From Bryobacterales bacterium (lineage in GTDB: Bacteria > Acidobacteriota > Terriglobia > Bryobacterales > Bryobacteraceae): DNA of 8,314 nucleotides. The position numbers and the translations under genes are program-made. The stretch is from contig PLRZ01000159.1 of NCBI GenBank assembly GCA_003164075.1, positions 1-8,314 on the forward strand. Direction: 5' to 3'. Below are positions 6,776 through 8,314 of the stretch, in pieces. Under the pieces are notes generated by a model. It was not told the DNA's origin. It saw only the letters and a program-made list of their open reading frames with translations, and searched no databases. Position 1 is the first letter of the stretch; every line of letters begins with the position of its first letter.

Positions 6776-6891
6776 TGGGGCGGACTTCAGTCTTCCCCAG
6801 AGGGGACCCCGGGCTTCAGCCCGCCCCCCGCGAACGATGTGAGACCCGCGGCGGGCGGACTGAAGTCCGCCGCAGGCTGAAGCCTGCCCCA
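6776..6891. repeat. Compound palindromic element between convergent genes
   Basis: The ends form a 15-base inverted repeat matching at 13 positions (6776-6790, TGGGGCGGACTTCAG, against the complement of 6877-6891). Inside are three smaller palindromes: GGGCT-TC-AGCCC at 6811-6822; an 8-bp stem GGCGGACT-GA-AGTCCGCC at 6854-6871; and a 7-bp stem GCAGGCT-GA-AGCCTGC at 6872-6887, directly abutting the previous one. All share a CTGAAG or CTTCAG core. The 12 bases at 6779-6790 are the exact complement of 6860-6871. The picture is two copies of a two-hairpin module in opposite orientation, BIME-like. No coding content is present. I recall this CTGAAG-centred module as abundant in Solibacter-type genomes, but copy number is unchecked. 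Confidence 0.78.
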
Positions 6892-6945
6892 CTGAAGTTC
6901 ACCGAGACGTCCGTCAAGTGTACATGCCACACACGCCGCCCTCAC

Positions 6946-7704
6946 TCACGGCGCCGGCACTTTCAGCAGCGATTGAATCGCCGCCGCATCGCGCTCTCCC
7001 TGCGCGATCCAGCGCCGCACGTTTTCTTCTTTCCAGTAGAGGGCATCGCGGACCGAGCCGAGCGGCCCCGAAGGACGGATCTCGATCACCTCGAGATTTG
7101 GAAATCGCGTCTTCGGCGCCGCCAGGGCGCGGAATGTTCCCACGGTGGCGCGCAGGAAACGCGACGGCATCAGGGGGAGCGCGTTGATCACCACCGCCGA
7201 GGTCGCCCCCATTTCAACGGCGGCCCATAGCGGTACGACGGCCAGCAGCCCGCCGTCCACGTAGAGTTTGCCGTCGATGCGCACCGGCGGAAAGCCGCAC
7301 GGGATGGCGCAGGAGGCGCGAAGATGGGCCGGCGTGATGCGGTCGCCAGTCACGTAGATCGGGCGCAGACGCGGCACTTCCACCATGGTCGCGGCAAAGG
7401 GCAGCCGCGGCTGAAAACGGACGAAGAAATCGTCCACCCTTTCGTAGAGCGGTGCGGAATCGAATATACCGCGCCAGGGAAACAAGGGGATGCGGAAATG
7501 CATCAGATCGGCTGTGGCAGGGTCGGTCCAGGAATCGCGGAGTTCGGCGGGAGGGCAGCCGCCTGCAATCGCCCACCCATTGAGTACGCCGGCGGAGGCG
7601 CCGACGATGAGATCGGGCTGGAAGCTTTCCGCCAGCACGCTCCAGGCGCCGGCCTGGTAAGCGCCGAACATTCCGCCCGCCGAGAGCACCAAGGCACGGG
7701 GCAT
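6946..7704 (-). CDS. Patatin-like phospholipase (lipid acyl hydrolase)
   Basis: A 252-residue serine hydrolase of the patatin family, which cleaves acyl chains from phospholipids or other lipids with a Ser-Asp dyad. The oxyanion-hole loop is at 8-14 (SAGGMFG, then AYQAG), the nucleophile elbow GASAG has S38, and the catalytic Asp is D150 in YVDGG. The segment ASCAIPCGFPPV (130-141) is the usual patatin stretch before the DGG motif. All key residues are intact. The length fits the small RssA/YlbK-like bacterial group with no extra domain. No signal peptide or membrane helix is seen, so it is probably cytoplasmic, possibly membrane-associated. The frame extends upstream to a TTG at 7740, but the ATG at 7704 is chosen because the domain begins at once (MPRALVLSAGG) and because the longer form would add residues encoded by likely promoter DNA. 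It is divergent from the methyltransferase with 35 bases between start codons. The physiological substrate is unknown. Confidence 0.92.
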   Translation of the reverse strand: MPRALVLSAGGMFGAYQAGAWSVLAESFQPDLIVGASAGVLNGWAIAGGCPPAELRDSWTDPATADLMHFRIPLFPWRGIFDSAPLYERVDDFFVRFQPRLPFAATMVEVPRLRPIYVTGDRITPAHLRASCAIPCGFPPVRIDGKLYVDGGLLAVVPLWAAVEMGATSAVVINALPLMPSRFLRATVGTFRALAAPKTRFPNLEVIEIRPSGPLGSVRDALYWKEENVRRWIAQGERDAAAIQSLLKVPAP

Positions 7705-7710
7705 AATTGG

Positions 7711-7740
7711 AGTGTACAGCGCTCGAAAGGTCACAAACAA
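7711..7740 (-). promoter_or_regulatory. Candidate leaderless promoter of the patatin gene
   Basis: On the minus strand TTGTTT (7740-7735) and TACACT (7716-7711) are 18 bases apart, and TACACT ends 6 bases before the ATG at 7704. There is no Shine-Dalgarno before that ATG. Matches to consensus are three and four of six, so this is weak on its own, but the geometry repeats that of the promoter at 5594-5622. It implies that the in-frame TTG at 7740 is part of a -35 region, not a start codon. Confidence 0.3.
7726..7730 (+). promoter_or_regulatory. Ribosome binding site of the methyltransferase
   Basis: AAAGG lies 9 bases before the ATG at 7740, a normal spacing, and supports that start codon. 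A CATAAT -10-like box at 7702-7707 (five of six) could provide the promoter with a leader of about 26 bases, but no -35 partner is visible. Confidence 0.4.
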
Positions 7741-8314
7741 TGGAAACGTCTACCGCGCGCCCGGCCCGCCGGGGCCGCGACTTCAGTCAAGAGCTCTACA
7801 GAAAGGGCTGGTATCATAGCTTCGATCTGCCGGACGGCACGCAAATCGAGGGTTTTATCCCATTGGACACCCTCAAGTGGCGTTGGAGCCGCTTCCCGAT
7901 TCCAGCGGTCCTGAAAGGCAAGCGGGTGCTGGACACCGGCGCCTGGGACGGCTGGTTCAGTTTCGAAGCGGAGCGGCGCGGCGCCGAAGTTACCGCCATC
8001 GACTGCGTGGAAGTACCTCATTTCCTCGAAATTCACCGGAAACTGGGATCCCGCGTGGACTACCGCGTGCTGGACTTCTATGAGTTGGCGGAAGCCCGGT
8101 TAGGGACCTTCGATTACGTCCTTTTCCTGGGCATTCTGTATCATCTGAAGCATCCGCTGCTGGCCCTGGAAATGGTCTGCGGCCTGACTACCGATACCGC
8201 CATCGTGGAATCGTTTGTAACCGATGGAGATACCTGGCAAGAGCACATAGCCGACGTCCCGGCCATGGAGTTTTATGAGACCGATGAGTTAGGCAACCAG
8301 TTAGACAACTGGAT
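7740..8314 (+). CDS. SAM-dependent methyltransferase, CmoB/DUF1698-like (3' end beyond window)
   Basis: The first 191 codons of a class I methyltransferase are open to the last base, with no stop in the window. The N-terminus carries the family's substrate-side segment (GWYHSFDLPDGTQIEGF, 23-39) and a basic stretch before it. The SAM-binding fold follows: motif I VLDTGAWDGWFSF at 63-75, helix AERRGAEVTAID ending in the acidic D88 expected to hold the ribose, DYRVLDFYEL at 107-116, and motif IV DYVLFLGILYHL at 125-136 followed by the KHPLLALE helix. The WDGxFSFEAERRGA and LGxLYHLxxPLLALE wording is typical of the group annotated as tRNA mo5U34 methyltransferase/DUF1698. CmoB itself transfers a carboxymethyl group to tRNA; many relatives instead act on small molecules or glycans, and no cmoA is visible, so the substrate is left open. 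ATG 7740 is supported by an AAAGG site. It is divergent from the patatin gene and may share its upstream control. Confidence 0.85.
   Translation, partial: METSTARPARRGRDFSQELYRKGWYHSFDLPDGTQIEGFIPLDTLKWRWSRFPIPAVLKGKRVLDTGAWDGWFSFEAERRGAEVTAIDCVEVPHFLEIHRKLGSRVDYRVLDFYELAEARLGTFDYVLFLGILYHLKHPLLALEMVCGLTTDTAIVESFVTDGDTWQEHIADVPAMEFYETDELGNQLDNW

Noticed and set aside
6775..7230. 151-codon plus-strand frame over the palindromic cluster
   Set aside because: Runs through the inverted repeats and then antisense to the patatin gene; no protein character.
7704..7740. TTG 7740 as start of the patatin protein
   Set aside because: The extra 12 residues precede a domain that already starts at MPRALVLSAGG, and the DNA is the shared divergent control region; TTG 7740 fits a -35 element better.
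7779..7788. GACTTCAGTC inside the methyltransferase gene, identical to 6783-6792 in the palindromic element
   Set aside because: A single 10-base match in normal coding sequence without flanking similarity; most likely chance.
1..8314. CRISPR array, tRNA/rRNA, transposase, toxin-antitoxin or phage module
   Set aside because: No regularly spaced direct repeats, no cloverleaf or rRNA-like sequence, and no translated frame resembling these families was seen.

Overview
The window looks like chromosomal DNA of a high-GC soil-type bacterium, most plausibly an Acidobacteriota of the Solibacter/Bryobacter kind. That placement is an inference. It rests on the GC-rich coding style, a large soluble GAF-PAS hybrid kinase, small exported TPR and IPT/TIG proteins, and intergenic palindromic modules of a style I recall from such genomes. 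No rRNA, tRNA or universal marker is present to confirm it.

Layout. 1-236: leader region with two back-to-back perfect hairpins (25-66) upstream of the kinase. 237-3485 (+): a 1082-residue soluble hybrid histidine kinase (GAF, three PAS, HisKA, HATPase_c, two receiver domains). 3486-3921: non-coding, with a 12-bp palindrome and a nested inverted-repeat element at 3738-3830. 3922-5088 (+): exported TPR protein. 5108-5476 (-): small exported single-domain IPT/TIG protein, convergent with the TPR gene. 5477-5629: divergent promoter region. 5630-6688 (+): polytopic membrane protein with histidines in or beside its membrane segments. 6689-6945: non-coding spacer between convergent genes, filled with hairpins and inverted repeats. 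6946-7704 (-): patatin-like lipid acyl hydrolase. 7740-8314 (+, cut by the window end): CmoB/DUF1698-like SAM-dependent methyltransferase.

Most genes stand alone and alternate in orientation, so there is no multi-gene operon and no obvious single pathway. The kinase has no separate response-regulator partner beside it and probably signals through its own receiver domains or a distant partner. The envelope is a loose theme: two exported proteins, one membrane protein and one lipid hydrolase.

The points most worth a second look are (i) three distinct palindromic element types in three of the larger intergenic spaces, (ii) promoter-like -10 boxes placed 6-7 bases before the start codons of several genes, suggesting leaderless transcripts, with a CCGG-type palindrome inside the best promoter's spacer, and (iii) the uncharacterised histidine-patterned membrane protein. 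I see no CRISPR array, transposase, RNA gene, phage module or recognisable defence system.
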